From assembly GCA_029204045.2 (NCBI GenBank), contig JAQNDB010000199.1, positions 1-64,000 on the forward strand: DNA of 64,000 bases, in the 5' to 3' direction. Source of the DNA: Tillandsia leiboldiana (taxonomy: Eukaryota > Streptophyta > Magnoliopsida > Poales > Bromeliaceae). The stretch's first letter is position 1. Each line of letters begins with the position of its first letter. A program made the translations under genes and the position numbers. The notes under the pieces are model-generated. The model saw nothing but the letters and a program-made list of their open reading frames with translations, did no database searches and was not told the origin of the DNA. Below are positions 1 to 9,880 of this stretch, piece after piece.

Positions 1-2254
1 TCAAATTCGCTTCCATGGTCTCCGCGAATTTAGAAGCATCATTATCTTTGTTGCACCAAATACAATGTCATCGACATAGATTTGTGCTACAATGAAATTA
101 TTTTGATAATGCTTCACAAAGAGAGTCCTGTCAGCTCCCCCTCGAGTATAGCCCTTCTCCAAAAGGTGCTTTGTTAACCTTTCGTACCATGCTCGCGGTG
201 CTTGTTTCAGACCGTAAAGAGCCTTTTTCAAACGAAAACATGGTTAGGTTGTTTATGATCTACAAAACCTTTCGGTTGAGCTACATAAACTTCCTCATTT
301 AAAAACCCATTTAGAAATGCGCTCTTAACGTCCATTTGAAATAATTTGATTTTAAAATGACAAGCAATAGCAAACAATATACGAATGGACTCGAGTCTAG
401 CTACAGGGGCGAAAGTTTCGTCAAAGTCTATACCTTCTACTTGAGAGTAGCCTTGAGCAACTAGTCGTGCCTTGTTCCTGATGATAGTACCATCTTCATT
501 TTCTTGTTCTTGAAGATCCATTTGGTACCTATCACATTATGTTGCTTTGGAGGCTTCGTTAATTCCCAGACTTTGTTTCGCTCAAATTGATGGAGCTCTT
601 CCTGCATTGCTTTAATCCAGTAGTCATCCTGAAGAGCTTCATCTATTGTCTTTGGTTCGATTAAAGATACGTAGCAAGCAAATCCGCAAACCAACTGCCT
701 TCGAGTTCTAACTCCTTCTTGTGGATCTCCAATGATGTTCGATTCCGGATGATCCTTGGAGATTCGTAGCGTTTGTTGAAACGGAGTACTCGGAGTACAC
801 GAGATGATTCCTGCACATCAGATAAACTAGAAGAACCATTAGATGCATCATTAATATTGGAAGTATTATTATGAGAAGATGCACTAGCAGGAGAATCATC
901 ATCTAGAGAGATATCGAGGGTAGATTTTTCAGATTCAAAGTGAGAAGCTTCATCTACTTTAACATTTATAGATTCTACGATCGTCTTAGATTCAATGTTA
1001 ATACTCGATATGCTCTGCTATTCGTAGAATAACCCAAAAAGATCCCTTCATCACTTCGAGAGTCGAACTTTCCAAGATTTTCACGGTCACGTAAATGTAA
1101 CATCGACTCCCGAAGATACGAAAGTACTTGATATCCGGTTTTCTACTAAACCACAGCTCATATGGTGTATTCAAGGTTCCTGGGCGCAAATACACTCTGT
1201 TAATGACATAGACAGCGGTGTTCACAGCTTCAGCCCAAAAATGTAGCGGTAATTTCCGGCTATGAGCATCACACAGCCATCTCTTGAACAACCCTGTTTT
1301 TGCGCTCAACAACACCATTCTGCTGAGGTGTATAGGTGCCGAGAATTCATGTTTAATGCCATTTGAAGTACAAAAGTCAATGAATTTTGAATTTATGAAT
1401 TCTCCACCCCTATCACTTCTAACACGAATGATCTTTTCATTCTTTTCAATCATAATACGATGGCAAATCTCATGAAAAGAGTCAAACGTATCAGCTTTCT
1501 CTCTCAAAAATGCTACCCAAGAAAACCGAGAGAAATCATCAACCAATAAAAAATGTACCATTTACCTCCCAAAGATGGTTGACGAGTTGGGCCCCATTAA
1601 ATCCATGTGCCAAAAGTTCCAAGGGCCGTTTTGTACCAACGTGGTTCAAGTTCTTGTGTGCAGTTCCTAGACTGTTTTCCCTTTTGGCAACCACCACAAC
1701 ACAACGTTTTTGTTTAAATAAAAGCTTGGAATCCCCTTGACCACGTCCTTGTTTGAAATTCTATGTAAGTTCCTTAAAATTTAAGTGACCTAGCCTTTCA
1801 TGCCAAGAGTTTCATTATTCAAAGCGGCTAAGTTACAATTTTCAGAAAATTTATTAGGAACAACATAACAATTGTTTTCCGATCTACCCCTTTTAAAAAG
1901 AAGACATGGTCCTTATCAGTTACAACGCATTCAACAGATGAAAAGTTAACTGAAAAACCATTGTCGCAAAGTTGACTTATGCTTATGAGGTTAGTCTTAA
2001 GGCCATCAACAAATAAGACGTTTTTCAAAATCGGGCCATCTGGAATAGCTACCGTCCCTTTTCCAACAATTTTGGAAGATCGACCCGTCTCCGAAAACAA
2101 CGTGTCCTCCGGAGATTTTCTCAAGATTTTGAAAACTATTTTTGTCACCGGTCATGTGACGGGAACACCCGCTATCCAGATACCAAGACGAACTATCATA
2201 TGCATGCAAGGAAACATTGGAAACAAGACAAGGGAAAATTTCACCTTTGCGCAC
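1..2254 (-). pseudogene. pol: C1 pol remnant (protease, integrase, partial reverse transcriptase)
   Basis: The reading frame is broken but domain order is preserved. An aspartic protease segment (about 2254-1830) contains the D-S-G-C-S-R-H-M active-site stretch. The segment 1830-1570 should hold the zinc-binding GAG-pre-integrase part. The integrase core (1561-998) keeps the first two catalytic aspartates (VDDFSR and SDRGGEF), but a frameshift removes the glutamate. Reverse transcriptase (about 700-1) is read in three frames; YVDDIVFG is still present near 80. Single-base losses relative to the copy at 47146-49701 lie near 1100, 500 and 235. It cannot make a working polyprotein. It does keep the protease region that the intact-looking copy C3 has lost. 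Confidence 0.9.
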
Positions 2255-4241
2255 CCAAACCCTTTGAAGTGCGTCGGTAATGGTCGTGAATTTATATGCC
2301 TAGGTGAAGCCGTCTTGTTATAGCGATTGTTGTTCCTTGATGTAATCGTCTTGCGCGATGAACTACCAATTCTCTTTTCATTTGAAAAGTTTTGCTTTGA
2401 TTTTCGGGGAGGAGCCGTTTTGGTAGTTGTTGCAAGAGGTCTTTGAGATGAGCGTTCGACTCCCGTCTTGCAATATCTTCTTATGTGCCCTGAAATACCA
2501 CAACGAAACATACCTTAGATCTTGACGATCCCAAAGAGGATGAAGTAGGTTTGTTGTCGTTGTTTGTCTTGAATTCCGGTGTCGGAGGAGGAGATACCGA
2601 CTGAGGCACAAAAACTGTCTCACTCGAACTTGGACTGTTTCCAGTTTGAGTGTATCCGAGGCCGAACCTATTTGATTGACCAAGACCAAGAAGTCTATCC
2701 AACTTACTCCTTCCTGAAGAGAATCGCTGTAAGTCATTCTTGAGTTGGAAAATGGTCTTTGTCATTTCCAGGTTATCCTGTCGAGCCTCGTTGTAGAGCT
2801 TTGAAAAGTGATTCGCGTTATCCAACCAGATTTGTATGTTCCTTTTCAAGTTGCTCATTGGACTCTTGAAGGGAAGCATTAACTATTACCAGATTTTCCC
2901 TTTCCACTTCAAGAGCGTTTGAGAAAGAAGTTGCCCTTTTTACTTCTTCTTCGAGATCATGCAATCTCCTTCTCAAACTCTTGTTTTGCTTAGCCACTTT
3001 CTTTGAATCCCTCAAAAGTCTGTGGTAGGCTAGAGCAAACTCTTCACCTTCCGAATCATCCGATTCGTTGTCCGTTGCATTCTTTTCAACAGTGGAGTTG
3101 GACAACGACTCAGATGTATTTGCCATAAAGCACATGAATGGTGAAGATGTGGACGCGTGGAATGCCATGGAGCTCTTTTCTTCATCACTTGAAGACGACT
3201 CATTTGACGTTGAGTTGTCATCCCAAGTGACGACTTGCATCGCCTTCTTCTTTGCCGGATACTTGTTAGGACACTCCGTTGCAATGTGGCCGTAGCCTCG
3301 ACATTTGAAGCATTGCAGTTGTCCTTCTGAACTTTTCTTATCCTTTGAGAAGTTCTCTTGCTTTCTTGACATGTAACTTGGAATACCCTTGCCTTTGTTC
3401 GACTTTCCGAAGGATGGAGATTTGCTTGAATTACCCCTTCGGAAGTTGCGGCGAAACTTCCTTGTCAAGAGAGCGAGCTGCTTCTCAAATTCCTCCATAG
3501 AAAGGTTCTCGTCATCGTCTGAGGAGGATGTATCCGCGTCTTCTTGCTTAGTTGTTTTCAACGCATAACCTGAAGACTTAGAAGTGGATGCTTTTCCAGA
3601 AGAATTGTTAGTATTAAAAGTCATTTCATAAGTTTGTAATGAACCAACTAATTCTTCTACACGTATTTCGTCCGGGTGTTTAATAGTTTCAATGGCAGTA
3701 ACCTTTGGGCGAAATCGTTCAGGAAGAGTTCTTAAGATTTTCTTACAATCTTAAATTCTGGAATCTTCTCTCCCAGATTAGCACATGAGTTTACGATGTC
3801 TTGCAATCGTGTATAGTAGTCCGTGAAAGATTCATTTTCTGCCATTAAGATAGAGTCAAACTTGCTCGTAAGCATCTGCAGTTTCTGAATCTTCACGAGG
3901 TTAGTTCCCTCATGTGTAACCTGGAGAACATCCCAGATTTCTTTCGCAGTCTCACATGCCGAGACGCGAGAGAATTCAGTTTGAGATAAGGCATTAAAAA
4001 TAGCATTAATTCCCTTGCCATTGTAAGAAGATAACTCAAACTCTTCCTTGGTCCATTTCGACCTAGGTTTTAAGGTGTGAACATCAGAGATAAGTTCAGT
4101 TGGATTAGTCCATCCTGATTCAATTGAATGCCACACCCTTTCGTCGATGGAAGATAAAAAGGCTTTCATCCGTACTTTCCAGTACGCATAATTTGTTCCA
4201 TCAAAGAAAGGGGGTCGATTGATGTTTCCACCTTCAACCAT
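2152..4241 (-). pseudogene. gag: C1 gag pseudogene
   Basis: It starts at ATG 4241 with MVEGGNINRPPFFDGTNYAY, the copia gag N-terminal (DUF4219/UBN2-type) domain. A one-base loss near 3738 ends the first frame; the matching position in C3 has one extra C. The next frame (3624-2818) carries the first zinc knuckle, C-F-K-C...H...C, and the coiled coil. A further shift leads to the second knuckle (near 2511), where the first cysteine is replaced (MFRCGISGHIRRYC). The protein would have packaged the element's RNA in virus-like particles. It is clearly non-functional now. Confidence 0.9.
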
Positions 4242-4259
4242 TGTTCACAACCCTATTCC

Positions 4260-4272
4260 CGCTCTGATACCA
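4260..4272 (-). promoter_or_regulatory. C1 primer-binding site (tRNA-iMet)
   Basis: The minus strand reads TGGTATCAGAGCG two bases after the end of the 5' LTR. This is complementary to the 3' end of plant initiator tRNA-Met, the usual primer for minus-strand synthesis in copia elements. Confidence 0.85.
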
Positions 4273-4570
4273 CTTGTTGGGTCGTATATAATACGGATCT
4301 AAATAGGGGAAGAAACACCTAGAGGGGGGTGAATAGGTGTAAACGTATAAACACTCCAAAAATCGTTGCGATAAAACCCAATGCGGAAAATAAAATAACA
4401 CGCAAGATTTTTACGTGGAAAACTCCATCACCGGAGTAAAAAACCACGGGACCGATAACACGGCAGAAATCCACTAGAATTAAAACACGTACAAGGTGAT
4501 TTACCGTACACACTTACGACTCAACCTTTTCCATACGCTCCTAGAGGATCTTCTCCGCTCGCTCCGACGC

Positions 4571-4752
4571 TTCTCGAATCCACGATCTGCGCCCAACGCC
4601 GAATCCACGGCGTCCAACGTCGAATCCACGACGTCCGACCGAATCCACGGTCTTCACCCAATAGCACCCTTCGAATCCACGAACGTGCCTCGCTCCGAAT
4701 CCACGAGAGCGATTGAACCTTGAATCCACAAGGACACGCGAATCCATGCGCC
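4571..4752 (-). repeat. TGGATT-loop hairpin array in C1 leader
   Basis: Eight copies of a small inverted repeat with loop TGGATT stand about 15-30 bases apart. The stems differ between copies but remain self-complementary, for example ACGTCG/CGACGT, ACGCCG/CGGCGT, ACCG/CGGT and CCTTG/CAAGG. The last copy has a C-to-T change (plus strand) that breaks its stem. Confidence 0.8.
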
Positions 4753-5107
4753 AATTTTTGGGGAAAATCGTTGTTTTTGGGTGGTGATGATCCGCCGAAT
4801 ACTTAGATCAAAGATAGATCGGAAATACCATCTAAGTATTCATTAGTTTGATTCAACTCAAGATGTGAGTATGAAAACCTTGAATCAAACTAATCAATAT
4901 AGATGAAGAAACATAGAGTATTCTCTAATGATTTCCTTTCTTCTCTATATGTGGATCTATAGCCGTATAAGATGATATATGAAAATGACGGCTATGTGGA
5001 TTGACCCTAGAAAGAAAGACATAGGGTCTATTTATAGGTTAGAAACCCTAGGAAGGAGATAAGAATCAAAAACCTGCCATTTCTGGATTTTTACGAACGG
5101 CGATCCG

Positions 5108-5392
5108 GATCGTGATAACTGGGATCCGGATCGTCATAACGAATCAGCCAATTCCAGAAAAACGAGGGTTCGGGATCCGGATCATGTGACTACGATCCGG
5201 ATCGTTCATACAGTTCACCAAACATCAACGTTCGGGATCCGGATTGCGAAGCAAGATCCGGATCGTTCAAGGTAGATGGTAAACTCAACGTTCGGGATCC
5301 GGATCAAGAGACTACGATCCGGATTGCGACGATGTATGAACGAACCACCTTCGGGATCCGGATCGAACAGCCTGATCCGGATCCTGAACATG
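5108..5392 (-). repeat. GATCCGGATC palindrome block in C1 U3
   Basis: Several copies of the palindrome GATCCGGATC (or ATCCGGAT) occur roughly every 25-40 bases, often as TTCGGGATCCGGATCG. The block lies upstream of the TATA box at 5036-5029, so it occupies an enhancer-like position. Confidence 0.85.
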
Positions 5393-5610
5393 TCCCAAGT
5401 CCAGTTTTTGATTTTTATGCAATGAAAGACTCTTCCAAGTGTTTCTACACTACAAGAAGTATTCGGATCACACAAATTCTTTAGTTAAACATACCTGATC
5501 CTTTTGAATTCTTCTTTCTTGAGATTGAGTTAAATGATCCAACTTTCTTCACCTTCAATCTTCAAGACTTGAGACTTTCACGAAACTACGCCAACTCAAA
5601 TTCCGTAACA

Positions 5611-6560
5611 AACATGACTGTCGCGAGCTCCAAGTCGTGTGTCGGGGAGTTCTGCTCAAAATCCTTGAGCTGTCTTGATGCATATGCTATGACCTTTCCC
5701 TGTTGCATCAATACGCTTCCGAGTCTGCTTTGAGATGCATCACAATAGATCTCGTAGTCCTCACCGGGCTTTTGCAACGCGAGTACCGGTGCCTGCGTGA
5801 GTCTGTCCTTAAGCTCCTCGAAGCTCTTCTGGCATTGAGCAGTCTAGACGAACTTCTCCCCTTTCCTGGTTAGTCGAGTAAAGCGGAGAGGTTGTCTTTG
5901 AGAAGCCTTCCACGAAGCGTCGGTAGTATCCTGCTAGCCCGAGAAAACTTCAGATTTCTGTCACCGTGGTCGTGCGAGCCCAGTTGGTCACCGATTCTAT
6001 CTTCCTTGGATCCACCGCGATTCCCGACGCTGAGACTATGTGTCCCAACAAGTCTACCTCGCAGAGCCAGAACTCACCCTTTTTGAGTTTGGCATACAAT
6101 TTCTGGTACCGGAGGGTCTGGAGGATCACTCGCAAGTGTTCCTCATGCTCTTTGTCTGTGCGAGCGTAGATCGGGATGTCATTTATAAAGACCACTACAA
6201 ACTGGTCTAAGAAAGGTTCCATGATCCTGTTCATCACTTTCATGAACACCACTGGAGCGACTATGAGTCCAAACGGTATAACCATAAACTCGTAATGACC
6301 ATGCCAAGTTCGAAGGACTATTTTCGGTATGTCATCTCTCCGGACCCTAACCTGGCGATAGCCGGACAGCAGATCAATCTTTGAAGACGCCGTCGCTCCT
6401 GGTAGTTGGTCGAACAGGTCCTCCATCCGAGGTGAGGATATTGTCCCTCACTATGACCTTATCCATTCCCCGATTGTCGATGTACAATCGTAGTCTCCCA
6501 TCCTTCTTCCATACGAATAGAACGGGTGTGCCCCACGATGGCACGCTCGGTTTCTCTCAA
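5611..6560 (-). pseudogene. pol: G0 gypsy reverse transcriptase / RNase H remnant
   Basis: The frame at 6426-5950 contains the gypsy reverse-transcriptase fingers and palm (SKIDLLSGYRQVRV, FGLIVAPVVF). The catalytic motif is damaged: F-I-N-D-I-P stands where F-I-D-D is normal, so one catalytic aspartate is lost. It continues to GHIVSASGIAVDPRK. The RNase H start (5777-5611) has C-D-A-S-Q-S-R-L-G and THDLELA, and ends where C1 is inserted. Upstream, 6560-6427 holds more reverse transcriptase in other frames. It is non-functional. Confidence 0.85.
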
Positions 6561-7011
6561 TCGACCAGCACCTGTTACTCGGTAAACCCATCCCTTCCGA
6601 GTATCCCCTCGAATTCTCTTAGCAATGACGCCACTAAGTCACAAATGTCGGATCGTGGGCGCTACCATTAGCCCCAAAAGCTTAAACTTTTAGAGGTGCG
6701 CAACCGATTCACTTAAAGCGGGCATACCCCGCGCCACAGATCTCGACCGGACTCAACCCACCTGTACGTTGGGTCTATTGTTGGGCCTCTTGCCGTTAGG
6801 TCTATTGTGGACCGCAGCCCACTCAACCTATTGGGCTCACCCAACCCAACTCACTAGTCCCCTGGGCCTATTGTCTCGTGGCAGAAGGTTGGACCTATTT
6901 GACCCATAAATAAATGGCCAACACTAAAGACAACTAAGTCTTCGCATCCTTATTGGGCAGGAAGGTACAAAGTATTTGCTTCTAAGGGTTCTCCTGGGGT
7001 TAAGACCAACA
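6561..7011. other. G0 spacer without recognisable coding sequence
   Basis: I see no domain here. It lies between the gag and reverse-transcriptase remnants, where protease would be expected. It has repeated short phrases of the type TTGGGTCTATTG and GGGCCTATTG. Confidence 0.5.
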
Positions 7012-8003
7012 TTACTCTTCGTAAGGGGTCTCTTCTGCTACTACTTCCCTCGGGTAATGCGTCCTTTGTCGTGTCGTCGCATAAGACTTCTCATCCGTGT
7101 CGCGACTCCGAAGAATTATTCCCAAGTTCGGGGCAGTTAAAGCGGAACTGTCCCAGTTTGTCACATTAGAAGCAAAGGTCGTGCTTCCGAAATCGAATAA
7201 TTTCCCCCGGGGTGCTCCTCTGTAGATGATGCATGGTCGGTCCCCGCTAGAAAATCCCCTTCCGGAGAAGGGCTGGGGTCGTTTCTTGTCCTTGTTGTAC
7301 TCCGAGTCCTCTTGTCGGGCGCGCGTCACCACGAATCCGCGCTCCACTATGGTGGCCCTATCCACCACTTTCAGGAAGGTGTGTAGTTCCACTACTTGCA
7401 CAACTTCGAAAGTATTGCTCCGCAATCCATCTACGAAGAGGCGGTCCTTGTGTGCTTCATCCCTTATAACAAAGGAAGCATAATTGGTCAACCCTACCTA
7501 TTCTTGTCGATACTCCATGACGTGTCGATTCCCTTGTCTAACGTGTTTCAGATTCCTTGTGGCGTCTTTGGATACTGGTGTGGTCGGCTCCCGTTGGGAA
7601 AGTCATTCCCATGTTATGGCTGGGGTCGTTTTCGGCCCCCGGCAGGCTCATGATTCTTCTGCCAGGTGCGTGAAACGGCCAATTCCCGCCCCACCACAGT
7701 GGTCCTGTCGATCACTTCTCGGTAAGCGGGTAAACCCACCGTCAGTATTACCCGAATAGTGTCGCTATGTAGACCTTCCTTGTGAAGGCGAGCCGTGTGG
7801 GGTTCGTCTAACAAAAAAAAGGAAGTCGCTAAGCCATGTCGCGTAATCCGTTGTTGGAGTAGCCGACTCTCCACTGTTGCCGGAACCGTCGTATCCTCTT
7901 CTGCACCATCGATTGAAGAGCGGTTTCGGGCCATTAACCGTGTATACAAAGAAACCAAGTTAGTTTTAGACTTAATTGGTCTAGCCCCTTGACCTACGAA
8001 CAC
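7012..8003 (-). pseudogene. gag: G0 gag remnant, two related modules
   Basis: Two fragments (8003-7614 and 7491-7012) each carry the same degenerate module: a DEPHTARLHKEGL / DEAHKDRLFVDGL segment, then a V-I/V-D-R-T/A-T-V-V/I-E/G-R-E/G segment, then a KR-rich tail ending PQP. This resembles the C-terminal half of gypsy gag before the zinc knuckle. No good CCHC knuckle survives. The same order of two modules is seen in G3 (31141-31830), so the duplication predates both copies. Confidence 0.65.
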
Positions 8004-8144
8004 TGGGACTCTATCCCTTTTTCCCCGCGCTCACGCTCATACGTGACACACCTATACTTTGGTTATCAACTTGGTTAGTCACTCGTGATAATACATTCTG
8101 TGGATGTTGGTCACTGGCCACAGTGGTTAAAGTCGTTTTCTCTG

Positions 8145-8156
8145 ATACCATATAAT
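8145..8156 (-). promoter_or_regulatory. G0 primer-binding site
   Basis: The minus strand reads TGGTATCAGAG just inside the LTR end, matching initiator tRNA-Met. The boundary is given to within a few bases. Confidence 0.7.
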
Positions 8157-8158
8157 CT

Positions 8159-9047
8159 GTCACGCCCCGGAGGTTCTAAACGAGCGGAAAACGTACCCAT
8201 TTTTTTTTGAATAGACCTCGCCCCCGGCGCGTATCAAACCCGCCACATATACAAATTCACTCCCCAAACGGGCGGAGTCTCCTTTGTATATGCACGGCGT
8301 TACCAATAGAGCACATACTTTAACCATTCCAACCATGACAGAGAAAGAGGAAAGAATACAATAAATCATACCATCACAACTATCTCATACAGCCTATAGC
8401 AGAAACCCATGGGTTTTGTAAATCGGTGCCCACTCGACACCCAGCTTTTCCAAAACGTTTTCGCAAACTCTTTGGGCGGCCATTAACTTGAAAGGATAAA
8501 TCCACGGGTTTTAAAATCGGTGCCCACACGGCACCTGCTTTGAAAACACTTTTGAAACCAGGTTTACATTTGAAAACAAGCCGCGATTACACATCCTAAC
8601 ATTCACCAGTTATAGACAAGAATTCCTCATTCCAACATCCATTAGAAACCACACGAATGAATCAACTGACCACAGTATAAGGAAATAACCAAAGAAAAGA
8701 ACGTATCGTTTACTAGCCCTCATGGCTAGGGTCCTCTAACTGATGCCTCACCGTCGTCCCGGTTCCCACCCCTGCTTAGACCTGTCACAGTGTGGGTTGT
8801 CAGTGACTGATAAAGTAGAAAACATGTAAGTAAACGCAATAACAGAAAGAACACACTGAATCACTGGAGCATTTACTTTTCCCCTCCCCTGATGTATCGC
8901 TAAATCCCTCTTGAAAGTCTCACTGGGCACCTACCCCAGCTTCCAGAATATTTTGGGCCCCAACCCCAATACCGTACTCATCTTCTTGGTGCCTCCAACC
9001 CCTCCACTGCCCAAGTAGCAGTCGCCTCTCCTTGAAAGGTCCCCACT
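8159..9047 (-). repeat. G0 LTR fragment (3' part)
   Basis: The minus strand ends CCGGGGCGTGACA at 8159. It is the inverted relative of 30056-30976, sharing the strong hairpin at 8246-8292 and the run ending at 9047 next to the G1 insertion. The rest of the LTR is not found on the far side of G1. Two related segments of about 95 bp, each containing an ATCGGTGCCCAC phrase, lie at about 8403 and 8500. Confidence 0.75.
8246..8292. repeat. Conserved LTR hairpin (G0 copy)
   Basis: The arms CATATACAAA and TTTGTATATG are perfect complements, enclosing a second small stem ACTCC/GGAGT. The counterpart in G7 (59577-59628) has changed both arms in step. Confidence 0.8.
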
Positions 9048-9373
9048 TGTAGTGGCCCTTAATCCCATGCAGCTTTCCTGGTGAATCCACAGTTTAGAAC
9101 ACCTAGTATTGGTGTATCTGTCCCATTCGGCATCAAGGGGATGCCACAGATGGACCCTGTGAGATATCTTTTACTGTGTTGGCCTTCGGCTGCGTTTGCC
9201 GAAAATTTTAAGGGGTTTTTGGCCAAACAGAGGTTGGAATTGGATTCAGCACAGAAAACACTTGAAAACGGCTATTTGCTTGTTAAATTTGGAGTCCGGA
9301 TGACCAAAAACGGGCTACCGGAAGTTTTCGGGGAAAACTGGTGCATGGGGGGTGACCGTGGACCGGCCGGAGC

Positions 9374-9760
9374 CACGTGGCGGCCAGTCATTGGCCGGCT
9401 CACGCCGCTCGGACCACGGGGAAAGCACGCTGGTGCATAGACCGCAGGGCGGGCCACGTGGCGCGTCCGGACTGGCAGGTGCACGCGGCGCGGTTCAGGG
9501 AGAAAGCGGCGGCCCTGGTGGACCGGGAGCGCGACACGTGGCAGCGCGGCGTTGGCGGGCTCACATAGTCGCGGTCCACGGCGCTCGAGGTAGGGTACGG
9601 GGCAGCGGCGCAGCCGACGCGTGGCGACCGCACTCGAGTGCGCCACGCGTCGCCACGCGCGCAGCGCACCCCACCTACCCCCGCTGACCGCGGGGGGGGG
9701 GGTACGTGGCGCGCCCGGGAGCCCCTTGCAGAGCTGTTTGCTGTTGCGGGGGTACGTGGC
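9374..9760 (+). promoter_or_regulatory. Repeated ACGTGGC (G-box/ABRE-like) boxes in G1 U3
   Basis: CACGTGGC or TACGTGGC occurs at 9374, 9455, 9535, 9703 and 9753, all upstream of the TATA box. This core is bound by plant bZIP factors in abscisic-acid and light responses; a role here is inferred. The same layout is seen in G6 (53965-54519). Confidence 0.65.
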
Positions 9761-9802
9761 GGCCCCTCAGCATTTCGGGCGCGTCGTACGGGGTTCATCC
9801 GA

Positions 9803-9861
9803 CCCTGTGTTGGCGGATTCGGGCGCCCGAATCTTGCGCCCGAATCCAGCCCAACACAGGG
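9803..9861. promoter_or_regulatory. Long palindrome before the G1 TATA box
   Basis: The arms CCCTGTGTTGG and CCAACACAGGG enclose a second pair, GGATTCGGGCG and CGCCCGAATCC. The whole ends 12 bases before the TATA box and could form a cruciform or bind dimeric factors. Confidence 0.8.
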
Positions 9862-9872
9862 TTGGGCTGGGC

Positions 9873-9880
9873 TATAAATA
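9873..9880 (+). promoter_or_regulatory. G1 first-LTR TATA box
   Basis: The sequence is TATAAATA within GGGCTATAAATAGG, downstream of the palindrome. The second LTR has TATCAATAG at the same place, a likely weakening change. Confidence 0.75.

Larger units (their letters stand above)
1..5610 (-). mobile_element. C1: truncated, decayed Sirevirus-like Ty1/copia element
   Basis: Reading the minus strand from right to left there is a 5' LTR (5610-4275), a tRNA-Met primer site, a broken gag, protease, integrase and reverse transcriptase. The element leaves the window inside the reverse transcriptase, so RNase H and the 3' LTR are not visible. It is a close relative of the complete element at 42048-53024 but has many single-base frameshifts. 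It is inserted in the RNase H region of an older gypsy element; the right flank begins AACAT (5611-5615), the expected 5-bp duplication, whose partner lies outside the window. The lineage is assigned from the gag type (two zinc knuckles, long coiled coil) and the LTR layout. Confidence 0.9.
4275..5610 (-). repeat. C1 5' LTR
   Basis: The LTR reads TGTTACGG...CCAACA on the minus strand, 1336 bp. Going 5' to 3' on that strand it has a block of GATCCGGATC palindromes (5392-5108), a TATA box TATAAATA (5036-5029) and an array of TGGATT-loop hairpins in the transcribed part (4752-4571). It is diverged from both LTRs of C3, which fits its decayed coding region. Confidence 0.88.
5611..9047 (-). mobile_element. 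G0: decayed gypsy element remnant (Tekay-like)
   Basis: On the minus strand there is an LTR end (9047-8159), a primer site, duplicated gag fragments (8003-7012) and reverse transcriptase/RNase H (6560-5611). C1 is inserted in the RNase H and G1 is inserted in the LTR. No frame is open over a whole domain. Lineage is inferred from the reverse transcriptase and is tentative. Confidence 0.8.
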
